Positions 54,350 to 64,000 of a stretch of DNA of 64,000 nt are shown one piece after another. The stretch covers positions 132,432,714-132,496,713 of the forward strand of contig NC_073691.1 in the NCBI RefSeq assembly GCF_029784155.1, written 5' to 3'. The notes below the pieces were generated by a model, which was given only the letters and a program-made list of their open reading frames with translations, was not told where the DNA came from and did no database searches. A program made the position numbers and the translations under genes. This stretch comes from Uranotaenia lowii. Its lineage: Eukaryota; Arthropoda; Insecta; Diptera; Culicidae. The first letter of the stretch is position 1. Every line of letters begins with the position of its first letter.

Positions 54350-57300
54350 TTTTTTTCTCTTGTAGGGGAGAGCCCACTGCGACCAGTAGTTGATCTATTG
54401 TGGTAATTACCCCGCGTTACTGTATGCTATCAGGCTCACCTGTACTATGGGTTGAAGTGACAGTTGATTGCTGACTAAGCATTTTATCCCAATCGGGTAT
54501 GATATCAAAGATGTATGATATAACCTTCTTAGGGCTGATATGCAACCATATGTCTTGTGCGCTTATTAACTTTGCCCCAAGAGCACGCTCTCTCCTATTT
54601 AGGAGGGCGCAGCAGTTGCATAGAAGATGCTCTGCAGTTTCTTTTTCGACCCCGCAGAACCGACAGTCGTCGTTTTGAATAATGTTTATCCGTTTGAGAT
54701 GTTGTTTTGTTGGACAATGTCCGGTCAAGAGACCTGTGTAAGTACTTAACTCGTGCTTACTTAAGTTCAACATGTTTTTGGAGAGTCGTGCGCTTGGTTT
54801 AATGAATCTTTTCGCCTGAGCTGCTCCCTCTGCTGTTCTCCAGTTGGAGACAATAGTGGTGCTTTCCCAGTTCTTGAGTTCCATATTTGAGGCACTCCTC
54901 GATACTCCGCAGAAGGGTTCTGGTCCAATTAACAGGCCCTGAGATCCTTCCCTAGCTAGCTGGTCTGCTTCTTCGTTCCCTAGGATACCGCAGTGGCCTG
55001 GAACCCAGAATAAAAATACTCTGTTCCGTATGGCCAGGTTTCTTAGTGCAACAATACACTCCCATACTAGCTTCGAGTAACATGTGAACGTACTAAGTGC
55101 CCGGAGAGCGGCCTGGCTGTCAGAAAATATATAGATACTCTTGTACCTGTATCCTCTTTTCAAACAGGCTAAGGTGCATTCTAGAATTGCTTGAACTTCT
55201 GCTTGGAATACTGTTGGCCAGTTTCCCATAGGAATTGAGATCCAGAGTCTAGGTCCGAACACCCCTGCCCCAGTTCTATTATCCATTTTTGACCCATCAG
55301 TAAAGAATTTAATCGATCCGGGAGGAACCTCAGGACCACCTGACTCCCACACGTCCCTATCGTTGATAGTTACATTGTATGGTATGTCTAGGTTGAAAAC
55401 GGGCTCCATCCAGTCATCATTCTTTACAATAAGTGAGTTTATTTTAAATTTATTTAGGATTTTTAGATGTCCTGTAAGATCCCCCTCATAGAGAGTTTTG
55501 ATTTTTGAGAGTCTCAAGGCACTACGTTCTGCCTCTAACTCAATAAATTGGTGTAGTGGCAGAATATTTAGTAGTGCATTCAGAGCCTCGCTTGATGTGC
55601 TTCGCATAGCGCCAGTTATAGATAGCGTTGCTATTCTTTGAAGCTTCGCTAGTTTCTTCCGGGCCGTAGCTTGCACAGTTTTGGTCCACCATACTAAGGA
55701 GGCATAGGAGATTTTGGGTCTTATTATAGCTGTAAATATCCATTGGACGATTTTCGGCCTTAGTCCCCATTTTTTCCCTACTCCTTTGAGGCAAACCCAT
55801 AGAGCTGTTGTAGCCTTGGCTATTACATGCTCTAACTGTGGATTCCATGATAGTTTTGAGTCTAGAATGATTCCTAGATATTTCACCTGTGATTCGAAGT
55901 TTAGCACTTCCCCATCTAGTGTTAGAGGTTTTAGAGCAGTTTTTCGTCTCATAGTGAATGCTATCACAGTAGTTTTGGAAGGGTTAATGTTCAGTCCCTC
56001 TTCCCTGCACCAGAATAGAGCGTAGTTAAGTGCAGATTGCATTCTATTAGACAACACATTCTCATGTTTTCCCCGAACTATAATAACTACGTCATCAGCA
56101 AAGCCAATAACTTCGAATCCCATAGATACAAGTTTGTTTAGGAGGTCGTCCACGATCAGTGACCACAACAACGGTGATAGAACCCCACCTTGGGGACATC
56201 CCTTAGTTGGAGTGGTTCTGATCGTAAGTCCTCCCAAGCTTGCATAAATGGTTCTATCTATCAGCATGGTCCTAGTCCAGTCAACAATTGCCATGTGGCA
56301 CCCTCGTCTTTTCATAGCTGATTCGATTGAGTAATGAGATGCGTTGTCGAATGCCCCTTCAATGTCTAGAAAAGAAGCAAGTGCTATTTCTTTTGCCTCC
56401 ATAGTCTTTTCTAGTTTTTGTGTTAAGGTATGTAAGGCCGTAACCGTTGACATACCTTTTTTGTAAGCGAACTGAAAATTGTTCAGCTTACATAAGCTAA
56501 GATACTGAGATTTAATGTGCTCGTCAATTATCTTCTCCATTATTTTCAAAATAATGAATGTCAGACTGATAGGTCTGAATGCCTTTGGTTGAGTTTTATC
56601 TTTCTTCCCTGGTTTCGGGATGAAGATAACGCGCACCTTCTTCCACTGGGTGGGAATATGACAGAGGGTCATACTGGCGACAAACATCTCTACCAAGGCA
56701 GGTGTTACCATTTGTTTTGCTTGCTGTATCTGGATTGGCATAATTCCATCTTCACCAGCAGCTTTAAATGGCTCGAATGTACTTATTGCCCAGTTAACCA
56801 TTGACGGTGTAAAGATTGTGCGCGATTTGCGGAGAGCTTCCTCGCGTCTAACACTTCGACTGGGTCTTCCAGCCGGAGTGTCCATGATCTCTAACCCTTC
56901 GATGGATCCTGGAAAATGCGTACTTAGTAGTAATTGAAGTGTTTCTTCTGGGTCTGTAGTAAGCTCCCCATTGTTTTTCTTCAATTGACTCAGTCCATTT
57001 GAGTGTTCTTTAGATAGAACTTTCTGTAGCCTGGCAGCTTCTGGCGTAGTTTGAATGGATTCACACATGTGCCTCCAACTACTTCTTTTAGCTCTTCGAA
57101 TATTTTTATTGTACTCAGTTAGGGACTTACGCTTTTCATCTTTACAGAAATATTAAATAATAACCAGTTAGGTTTGTGGGACCGGTTCCGGGGAGGCAGA
57201 CCGGTGCGACGGACTGAAATCCTCCGTTCGAACAGCGTCTTGTCTGTTGTGTGGTTGGCGGCGAAAAAGGACGACGGGTTGAGTCGAGCGACCGACGAAC

Positions 57301-57413
57301 GAATGCCGAAGCCGTGGCGCAAAGCGCATTGTCGAGAAGGAGATGGTCAGAGCGAGACAGATGTGAACAATGACAGGTATTATCATGCTGGCAAACAGGG
57401 CTGCCAGTTGCAT
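54350..57413 (-). mobile_element. LINE of the R1/LOA-type group, internally deleted
   Basis: Read on the minus strand: a GC-rich 5' block (57153-57413), starting near TGGCAGCCCTGTTTGCC, joins abruptly to an open frame with RT and RNase H, then a short 3' end and an A-rich tract at 54350-54360. ORF1 and the apurinic endonuclease are absent. The target duplication was not resolved. Confidence 0.8.
54417..57152 (-). CDS. LINE ORF2 fragment: reverse transcriptase and RNase H
   Basis: The frame is open for about 911 codons; the first ATG is at 57068 (883 residues), but sequence upstream to 57152 (KRKSLTEYNKNIRRAKRSSW) is in frame, so the true N-terminus, with the endonuclease, was lost. Numbered from that ATG: RT residues about 100-400, with FIPKPGKKDK at 149-158, catalytic D235 (FLDIEGAFDN), GCPQGGVLSP at 290-299 and FADD at 323-326. 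RNase H has D591 (FFTDGSK), E624 (QAEVQAI), D650 (FSDSQAA) and D702 (NEEADQLA), all four metal ligands present. A C-terminal CX2C...H..C motif lies at C802, C805, H814, C817. RNase H after RT with this C-terminal finger fits R1/LOA-type LINEs. No stop or frameshift, so the insertion is fairly young, but the missing endonuclease makes it non-autonomous. Confidence 0.9.
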   Translation of the reverse strand, partial: YFCKDEKRKSLTEYNKNIRRAKRSSWRHMCESIQTTPEAARLQKVLSKEHSNGLSQLKKNNGELTTDPEETLQLLLSTHFPGSIEGLEIMDTPAGRPSRSVRREEALRKSRTIFTPSMVNWAISTFEPFKAAGEDGIMPIQIQQAKQMVTPALVEMFVASMTLCHIPTQWKKVRVIFIPKPGKKDKTQPKAFRPISLTFIILKIMEKIIDEHIKSQYLSLCKLNNFQFAYKKGMSTVTALHTLTQKLEKTMEAKEIALASFLDIEGAFDNASHYSIESAMKRRGCHMAIVDWTRTMLIDRTIYASLGGLTIRTTPTKGCPQGGVLSPLLWSLIVDDLLNKLVSMGFEVIGFADDVVIIVRGKHENVLSNRMQSALNYALFWCREEGLNINPSKTTVIAFTMRRKTALKPLTLDGEVLNFESQVKYLGIILDSKLSWNPQLEHVIAKATTALWVCLKGVGKKWGLRPKIVQWIFTAIIRPKISYASLVWWTKTVQATARKKLAKLQRIATLSITGAMRSTSSEALNALLNILPLHQFIELEAERSALRLSKIKTLYEGDLTGHLKILNKFKINSLIVKNDDWMEPVFNLDIPYNVTINDRDVWESGGPEVPPGSIKFFTDGSKMDNRTGAGVFGPRLWISIPMGNWPTVFQAEVQAILECTLACLKRGYRYKSIYIFSDSQAALRALSTFTCYSKLVWECIVALRNLAIRNRVFLFWVPGHCGILGNEEADQLAREGSQGLLIGPEPFCGVSRSASNMELKNWESTTIVSNWRTAEGAAQAKRFIKPSARLSKNMLNLSKHELSTYTGLLTGHCPTKQHLKRINIIQNDDCRFCGVEKETAEHLLCNCCALLNRRERALGAKLISAQDIWLHISPKKVISYIFDIIPDWDKMLSQQSTVTSTHSTGEPDSIQ

Positions 57414-57421
57414 TGTTCAAC

Positions 57422-57768
57422 TAAAAGAATATATGTATGTATGATATGATTTCATAACTCATATCTCACAAGGTTCTCAAGTGACGGAAATATTATAATT
57501 TTTGAGCACCACCAAGTAAGCTTTAATGACCTTTAAATCATCTTGATCTGAAATGTACGCACTGCAACATGATCTATACATTGTACACATTGATTTTTCA
57601 CTTTAATCAATTTTAAAACACTTTTTTACTTTAATTTGTTCACTAGAGGCGAACAGAGCACTATCAATGAAGGCATAATGAGCATTTTCTGCCGGGGGAT
57701 CTAGCAGCGAATTCAACTCGTTGAAGTCAACTGAATAATAGAGCTACAGCTTGGCTTGTTTCGTCTGT
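57422..57768. repeat. MITE interior, right of the LINE
   Basis: It follows 45950-46210 in reverse (TTTTTGAGCACC, GTACGCACTGCAACATGATC, GGCATAATGAGCATTTTCTG). Confidence 0.7.
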
Positions 57769-57836
57769 CGATTTGGCCTATTGGTAAGGTGTCGGAGAGG
57801 TAATCAGTAGACTCGAGTTCGATTCCTGTTCGAGGG
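57769..57836 (+). repeat. tRNA-like module, forward
   Basis: An A-box-like TTTGGCCTATTGGTAAGGTG and a B-box-like GAGTTCGATTCCT at tRNA spacing, followed by a T-run (57839-57850) like a Pol III terminator. Its inverted partner is at 58077-58150. Confidence 0.55.
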
Positions 57837-58076
57837 GATTTTTTTTTTTGCACACACCATTCATGATTGATTTTTTTTATTGTTACATTATACGACTAAT
57901 AGCATCAAAGCATCATCCGTCAAACAAAACGCCAGAAGCATAATGTATGAGCATGTGTTAATTCTTTGAATTCTACAAACAGACCTACATTATTTTGTTA
58001 TGGCTTTATTTTATGAATCTACGCCGCACCGTTTAGTGCAATCATGATCATGAATGATAAATGAAAAAAAAAACAC

Positions 58077-58150
58077 CTCGACCAGGAATCGAACTCGAGC
58101 CTACTGATTACTTCTCCGACATCTTACCAATAGGCCAAATCGTCAGACGA
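58077..58150 (-). repeat. tRNA-like module, reverse
   Basis: On the minus strand an A-box-like TTTGGCCTATTGGTAAGATG and a B-box-like GAGTTCGATTCCT. A decayed relative lies at 45820-45890. Confidence 0.55.
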
Positions 58151-58661
58151 TACAAGTCAAGCTGTAGCTCTATTAGTCAGTTGACTTCATCGAGTCGAAT
58201 TTGCTGCTAGAATCCCCGTAAGAAAACGCTCATTATGCCTTCATTAATGGTACTCATACTGCCTCGGGGGGTTTCTCATTATGCCTCTACAGTGACTGGT
58301 TTTCAGCTTTCGGCAAAAATTTTTAAAATGCATTTTTAAACGTTTTTATCTACTTTTTCAAGTTTCTTTCAATTAGGCAATAGACTATTTTAGTGTCTGA
58401 ACACGAAACAATGATGTAATTCACATATTACAGCTGTTCTCTGTGGTTAAATAAGCGTTTTCCTTAAGGTGGCCATTATGCCCTCATCTCCCCTACTGGG
58501 TGTTGAATATTAATCTTAAGTTGTCCACGTCATTTATTCAGTCTGTAAAGCCTAAATCGGCTAAGACGGTGTATGCCTTTTCAAAACCTCTGTGAATATA
58601 CTACTTGGGTATTGGATTGAATGTTCAAAGGTTTCCAACTTGACAGACGAAATGTCATAAG

Positions 58662-59179
58662 CAGAGATGCGTAAACTCGCCTCGGAAAGAATCATTCGGC
58701 TGATTTCATCCGAGTTTAACTTGCTATTTGCAGATTGATTTTATCTTCGTTCCAATCATCACATCAATGTGCACAAAACGAAGAAAACAGTTTTGCATTG
58801 ATGTTTTCCATGCCTCGCAGGAATAAAATCACAACAACGAAACAACAGAACGAAGCTGACCGTACACGAATGCACACGAGCGATCGTTGCCCGACGGACC
58901 GAGTTAACATTCCTCGCACCCTTCTCTCGCTCGTTTCCCGTTCCCTTGTATCTATCACTTTTAGCCACGAAAACGATTTTTTCAGAACTGTACGTTCGTT
59001 TCGCTGATGTTTCCCCCGATTGCTGTTTACTCCTGCCGAGTTTACCCGAAGCTTCCTTCCTGATGCTTTCCGAATTGAACTATCGATAGCATCATTGCAG
59101 TTTGAGTTTAACGAAATAAAATCGTTCTGCATAGAAGGGCAAAGTGCGAGTATGAAGACTCGCGATTTTAACATCTCTG
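58662..59179. mobile_element. hAT-type MITE, 518 bp
   Basis: GTCATAAG is duplicated exactly at 58654-58661 and 59180-59187. The ends CAGAGATGCGTAAACTCGCC and the complement of the right end CAGAGATGTTAAAATCGCGA are inverted repeats. The interior is less AT-rich; frames at 58735-59007 and 58764-59174 are not supported as genes. Confidence 0.9.
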
Positions 59180-59187
59180 GTCATAAG

Positions 59188-59414
59188 CCAACGATGTAGC
59201 AGGAATCAACAAAATATTGAAAGCGTCAGCTGAAATGGGTATCGGTGGGAACATCCTAAACTGTCCAAATTTCTATTTGGTGGGTAGATGGCAGTACGTG
59301 TCTGGTAGTCCTGTTTGTTCTAAAACCTAAAATGTGACCTCAAGAGTCTCGCTATGTAGCCATTTGTGAACGTTGCTTTTTGATCTCTTGATGAACGTAT
59401 TCATACGTAAGCAC
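59188..59414. other. spacer
   Basis: No feature recognised. Confidence 0.4.
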
Positions 59415-61075
59415 TAGACTGCCCCAAATGACCCGACTTTTGAAAAAGTTATACGCTGCAGACTAAAATTGGTCCTAGGCCTAGTACAAGATCTCATGCC
59501 AAATTTGGGCCAGATCGAACCACGGGGAGGGGTTGTTCAACGAGCCTGAAGTTTGTATGGGATTTTGAGACATTTTGTTCGAGAGGAACATGGAAAACCA
59601 GTTTTTCGTCAATAACTTTTGTCTCCTTCGACCGATTTCTTTCAGAAACGGGTTTTCTTGAAGCCTAAATGTTGACAAATATTTCATCCGAAGGTTGCAT
59701 TTCAATTAAAGTTAAGATAAAAAAGTTATTAAGCTTCAAAAATTGGCTAACTTTTTTAAGGGGGACACTCATCACTGTTTTAATGAGGCGACTAAATGTC
59801 CGACCAGGACACTCAATGTGAAATGCATTGCGTTTCGTCAAATAATGACCGATTTTATCCATTGTTGTTGCGCTGGATTGCAATTTTCTATGTATTTCTA
59901 ATATTTGAGATGATATTCACTTGATAGTTCGGAAAGAAATAAGGGCGGAAAAATGCTTGACAATTAAAAAAAAATTGCAAAACCACAGGGGCTTAGGAAC
60001 ATGACTGGACGGTTTGTGCTGCCAATAAAAATGAATCACCTTAATTCTCTATCAAAAGAAAGCTACAGCTAATATAATAAAAACGTGAGAAAAATGTAAA
60101 AGGACCTTGTTTCGAAAAATTATCATTTTATTGGCATCATAAAGCGTTGGTCCATGTGTTTTTCGATCAAAAAAAATTGTTGGCGGTTGGGTCTGAGAGT
60201 AACAACCATTCTGATTAGATTTTTTGAGAAAAAAATGATCCTGAGTTGAGTAGATAAGATGAAACATAAACCCCGCCCAAAGGCGGAAATATGTACAATA
60301 GACTGCCCCAAATTTGTATGGGAAATTCAAAACCTGTGAAATGTTATGCGCTGCAGGCTTAAATTGATTCAAGTCCTAGTACAAGATCTCATGCCAAATT
60401 TGGGCCAGATCGGATCACGGGAAGGGGTCGCTCAACGCCTAAAGTTTGTATGGGATTTTGAGACATTTTTCTCGGAAGAAACATGAAAATTTTCCATCAA
60501 TAACTTTGGTCGCTGTAATAATATGTACCTAATGAATACCACCGTAAAAGGTTTAGCCCATTTTTGAAGCCTAATAACTTTTTTCATCTTAATTCTTGTC
60601 GAAATGCAGTTTTCGGATGAAATATTTTTCATTATTTAAGCTTTTAGAAAAATTGTATTTGAAATAAATCGGCTGGCGGGAACCAAAGCTATTGATAAAA
60701 AACTGTTTTATTGGCATCACAAATCGTCCAGTAATGTTCCTAAGCCCCTGTGGTTAAGCAATTTTTTTTATTGTCAAGCATTTTTTTAATTGAAATGCAA
60801 CCTTCTGATGAAATATTTGTCATCATTTAGGCTTCAAGAAAACCCGTTTTTGAAAGAAATCGGTCGAAGGAGACAAAAGTTATTGACGAAAAACTGGTTT
60901 TCCATGTTTCTCTCGAACAAAATGTCTCAAAATCTCATACAAACTTCAGGCTCGTTGAGCGACCCCTTCCCGTGGTCCGATCTGGCCCAAATTTGGCATG
61001 ATATCTTGTACTAGGCCCAAGATCAATTTTAGCCTGCAGCGTATAACATTTCACAGGTTTTAAATTTCTCATACA
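59415..61075. mobile_element. interlocked palindromic elements related to 24266-25043
   Basis: A left arm starts TAGACTGCCCCAAATGACCC at 59415 and its reverse arm ends about 61070. Between them a second start, TAGACTGCCCCAAATTTGTA at 60299, opens another arm. A third inverted pair (ACCACAGGGGCTTAGGAACA at about 59981 and its complement near 60737) lies in between. At least two rounds of insertion of the same palindromic family are needed. The reversed 74-codon frames at 59481-59705 and 60790-61014 are the same sequence in the two arms. Confidence 0.75.
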
Positions 61076-61172
61076 GTAAGTATTTTAAAACTTTGTAGTG
61101 TTACAAAAAGCAACCCCTCGAAAATTTTTGAAAATGTATAAAAAAGTTATCAATGTTCCCCCAGTTTACGGT
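61076..61172 (-). repeat. fragment of the TACCGTAAACTG repeat family, reversed
   Basis: On the minus strand it reads ACCGTAAACTGGGGGAACAT, then TTTTCGAGGGGTTGCTTTTT, matching the left end of 14622-15524. It joins directly to the broken end of the palindromic element. Confidence 0.7.
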
Positions 61173-61734
61173 TTGTGATGATAATGCTTCGAACAAAATT
61201 ATACCAGCTCATTTTCACAATCTTTCATTTTTTCAAACTTTCTATCCGACAAAAGAAATTCTAATCTTCAGAAGTTCTTACTAACAAGGACATCACTTTT
61301 CAACGATAAGTCCAATAAATTATATAATTTACAGCTTATGTTATCAAAATCTTTCAAAGCAAATCGCTGACAGTTGACTTCAATAACCAAGGCATTGGCA
61401 CTTTTGATTATGGGTTGAGAGTCAAAAAACAAACCTACGAACAACTTTACTTCTCAAATGCTACTGCAAACCAAAAAAACACAGAATTTGACAAACAACT
61501 TCTCAGTATTAGTTTTTTTTTTTTTGAAGAGTATTCCAATTTCTTTTTTTCAACAACATTCCTTATGATTGCGTTAATATTGGACTCATTTAAATGTTGA
61601 AAGAAATAACAAAATTGCGTTCTTGCCAACTATGGCGGAATATCTTCACACCGAACTGGAAGAACATAAAGGTTTTCTAAAACACGTTCATTACAGTGTT
61701 TACAGAAAGACCAAACAAACTACACACTTAGAAA
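61173..61734. other. AT-rich spacer
   Basis: No feature recognised. Confidence 0.4.
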
Positions 61735-62033
61735 AATCCTTGTATTATTACATGAAACTGCATGGGTAGAAGGGAATCGGGTATTAAGCAGCGATTATAC
61801 AATAGATAACATGTAATTGTTCTTGAAAGGTACAGTACATCTCGTGCTTTCCTCATGCAGTGCATATTTACATGTATTTTTTTTGTTTTGAGAAATCCAT
61901 GTATTATTACATGAAACATCATGGGTAGAAGAGAATCGAGTATTTAGCAGCGATTATACAATTTATTTAATGTAATTGTACTTGAAAGATAGAGTGATTG
62001 CTTCTTCATGCAATGTTTATTTACATGTAACCT
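61735..62033. repeat. tandem duplication, unit about 140-160 bp
   Basis: Two units begin AAATCCTTGTATTATTACAT (61734) and AAATCCATGTATTATTACAT (61893) and share GGGTAGAAG, AGCAGCGATTATACAAT and TTACATGTA words. Each unit is itself partly palindromic (ACATGAAACTGCATG and CATGCAGTGCATATTTACATG). Confidence 0.75.
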
Positions 62034-62318
62034 ACCGTAAACCTACTTTTACAATCCTATTTTGAGTACTTTTACGAAAAGGAGTCAACAAGAATAACAC
62101 ATTACGAAAAGCCACTAGATTTTCAGGATGGACATTCAAAATATTTGTTTATCATTTTTAAACGGTTTTTCGGAAACCACCAATATGGATTTGTGAAATC
62201 AAATAAAACACAGACACTTGATTTGATGTTCAAACGATGTATTATTACCTTATCATAGAAAATATTCACATTTGTTGGGATCTGAACGGTGTTGAACTAT
62301 CCTGGCAGTTCACACTTA
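62034..62318. other. spacer
   Basis: No feature recognised. Confidence 0.4.
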
Positions 62319-62475
62319 CAGGGCTGGTAGCGAGTCACTTTTTAGTGACTTGGTCACTTTTTTTGGGTCAGTCACTAAAAAGTCACTTTTTTCATCATTT
62401 GGTCACTAAAGTCACTATTTTCCGAAAAATGGTCACTTTTATCACCAAAAGTCACTTTTTTCACCGAAAATAAAC
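62319..62475. mobile_element. left end of a hAT-like element with GTCACTTTTT repeats
   Basis: CAGGGCTGGTAGCGAGTCAC is followed by about ten GTCACTTTTT or AGTCACT words in both directions. The style (CAGGG start) is hAT-like. The matching right end was not found before the window ends, so the element is truncated or extends beyond 64000. Confidence 0.5.
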
Positions 62476-64000
62476 CAATGAAAGAGTAATTTGAATTGCT
62501 CGTGTCAATATTGACGGTAGTAACGGTAAATTACTTGATCAGTTAGTCAGAAATTTTTTTCGCCTCCGGCGGAATTTCGGCATGAATCACCCTTGGCTTG
62601 AGACATTTCGATCTACGACATTATTTGACGTTCATGAATTGAAACTAACTTTGATTGTAGATTTAATTTTTAGTTCAATCAACCTTTTGTATTGGAACTC
62701 AAAACTTGGTATATAAAAACCCTATCTCGTCTTTAGAATGGGTTTTTATAAAGAAGTGTAACTAAGATTGAGATTGAAACGAACCATTTTTTTTATTAAA
62801 AAAATCTTTTATGTCATAACAAATGTTATGTTGATATGAAATATTCTTTATAAAAAACAATTTCATACTCAATTTTATTTCGTGTTTTTGTTCTTCTAAA
62901 TACTTAAAAAAAAAGAAATTTACACAAGGCCACAAAATTTACATTTTTCTTAGGTGCAATGAATTTAAACGGTAATTTCAACTAATTTGGGTTCCCCGAA
63001 TCTAAATATGTATGCAATTTTCTATCAGTTTTTGTTATTGAAATGACTTTTGAAAATAATTAAAAATCTTTAGAGAAGTTTCTGCACTTTTTTTTACAAA
63101 AACTCAAATCAAAAATATATTATTTAAAAATAAAAGTTTTATATGAATTGATGAGCTTAAAATAGAATCAAGTTTTTTTTTGCACTTTCTGCTGTGATGT
63201 CAAAAATACTTGTAATGACATTTTTCCATAATCAGTTATCTATCAATGTTTGATTTTACTAGTAATAAACTCTTTATCACCAAAACTTAATGTGTTCGGC
63301 CGAATTTGACAAAATTTCTTGTTTAGGAGACTATTTACCAAATCAATAATTTAAAAAAATAAGCACCTAAATGGTTATAGTGAAACATGTTTGTTGAAAA
63401 AACTTTTCCTGAAATGTTTTTAAAAACTAATCTTTTTTATTCCCATATTGTTTTTTCAATTTTCAAATAAATTTTTACCGAATTTTATTGTACAGCTTTT
63501 TTTTTCAATTTTCTAATCAACTTTCCGGATTTTTTTTAATCAAACTTTTTAAATTTTTGAGACATATTTTTAACAATTGTTTCCTTGTTTTTAAATTCTG
63601 AATTTTCGTGTTCTTCAACCTTAAGCCTTTAACTTCAAATTTTAATAATAAAACATAATTTCAACATTCTGTTCTTTCAGGACCCAATATTTTAATCAAA
63701 AGAGACAAAACACTCAGAGCTTGTAATTTAAAGCTTGAAAACCAGCGATTGAAAATTTAAAAACTTTTTATTAATATATTTTTTATATGAAATCATATTT
63801 TTGGATCGATCATGATTTTTAAATTAATCTCAAAAGTTTGAAAAATTGTTCTAAGTAGCAACTTTCAAAATAAATTTTAATACGCAGTGTAAATAACAAA
63901 AGTTTTGAACTCATTATTTTTAATTTTGTATCAGTTTTTATCATTCACATAATTACTCATTTTCTAACATTTCTTTGTCATTTTAGTTGAACATGGAGGA
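62476..64000. other. AT-rich sequence, no gene recognised
   Basis: Very AT-rich with T- and A-runs. No open frame, inverted repeat or tandem structure was found. Confidence 0.5.

Larger units (their letters stand above)
54195..58493. mobile_element. TIR element, TA flanks, with inverted tRNA-like modules; invaded by a LINE
   Basis: The left end GGGGAGATAAGGGCATAACG and the complement of the right end GGGGAGATGAGGGCATAATG are inverted repeats with TA at 54193-54194 and 58494-58495. The part 57455-58493 matches the family copy at 45039-46378. Inside it 57710-57836 and 58077-58210 are inverted copies, each with a tRNA-like segment. The LINE at about 54350-57413 interrupts the left part. Confidence 0.85.

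Noticed and set aside
57168..57449. Several short frames in the GC-rich 5' block of the LINE
   Set aside because: They are mutually overlapping on both strands; best explained as LINE 5' UTR.
59481..61014. Two similar 74-codon frames in opposite directions
   Set aside because: They are the two arms of the palindromic element, not a gene pair; kept only as part of a finding.

Overview
The window reads as repeat-bloated, AT-rich insect chromosomal DNA, most likely from a mosquito. The main reasons are an intact Tc1-type element of the DD37E group first described in mosquitoes, Penelope-like and Gag-bearing LINE retroelements, a tRNA-derived SINE and a very dense layer of TIR-bearing MITEs. Species cannot be told from sequence alone. 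There are no prokaryotic genes, operons or CRISPR arrays.

Only one host gene is well supported: a large terminal coding exon on the minus strand (22308-24029), with a splice acceptor at its 5' side and a probable 3' UTR below it. Its protein is Ser/Asn-rich, looks disordered, and I do not recognise it. The other exons of this gene are not identified here, so much of the window above 24030 may be intron or intergenic. A few less AT-rich islands (about 1600-2140, 7700-7950, 8990-9410, 25310-25880, 31100-32330, 53100-53850) could hold exons, but only 8991-9409 has splice signals on both sides of an open frame.

Layout: 1-992 decayed pogo/Tigger element; 2930-5640 AT-rich degenerate repeat split by a 2.3 kb TA-flanked TIR element; 5681-7050 two long-inverted-repeat elements; 8155-11314 MITEs, one candidate exon and a strong hairpin; 12248-12705 a tandem repeat of about 103 bp; 13014-15790 inverted retroelement fragments carrying hammerhead-like motifs, filled with two TIR elements; 17490-20140 a satellite of about 165 bp that switches strand and is split by a 1 kb element; 20437-21725 an intact Tc1/DD37E transposon; 21850-24029 the host exon; 24266-25043 a near-palindromic element; 25990-27000 a spliced-looking repeat element (copy A); 28666-30065 a Gag-only LINE with an 11-bp target duplication; 32861-38581 two nested hAT-type insertions enclosing a tandem array of about 150 bp units; 40140-46378 MITEs, a SINE and a ZBED-like hAT pseudogene; 46495-51365 a rearranged Penelope-like element whose RT active-site box is split by a MITE, next to copy B of the spliced-looking element, itself split by a 1.7 kb hAT element; 54195-58493 a MITE with inverted tRNA-like modules invaded by a LINE with RT and RNase H; 58662-61172 a hAT MITE and interlocked palindromes; 61735-64000 duplicated repeat units, one hAT end and AT-rich sequence.

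The strongest evidence in the window is exact target-site duplications around many elements, which fix their boundaries and order of insertion. The most unusual signals are hammerhead-like motifs with a paired base change in helix I, the Gag-only LINE, and the gene-like repeat with a mini-intron that occurs twice.
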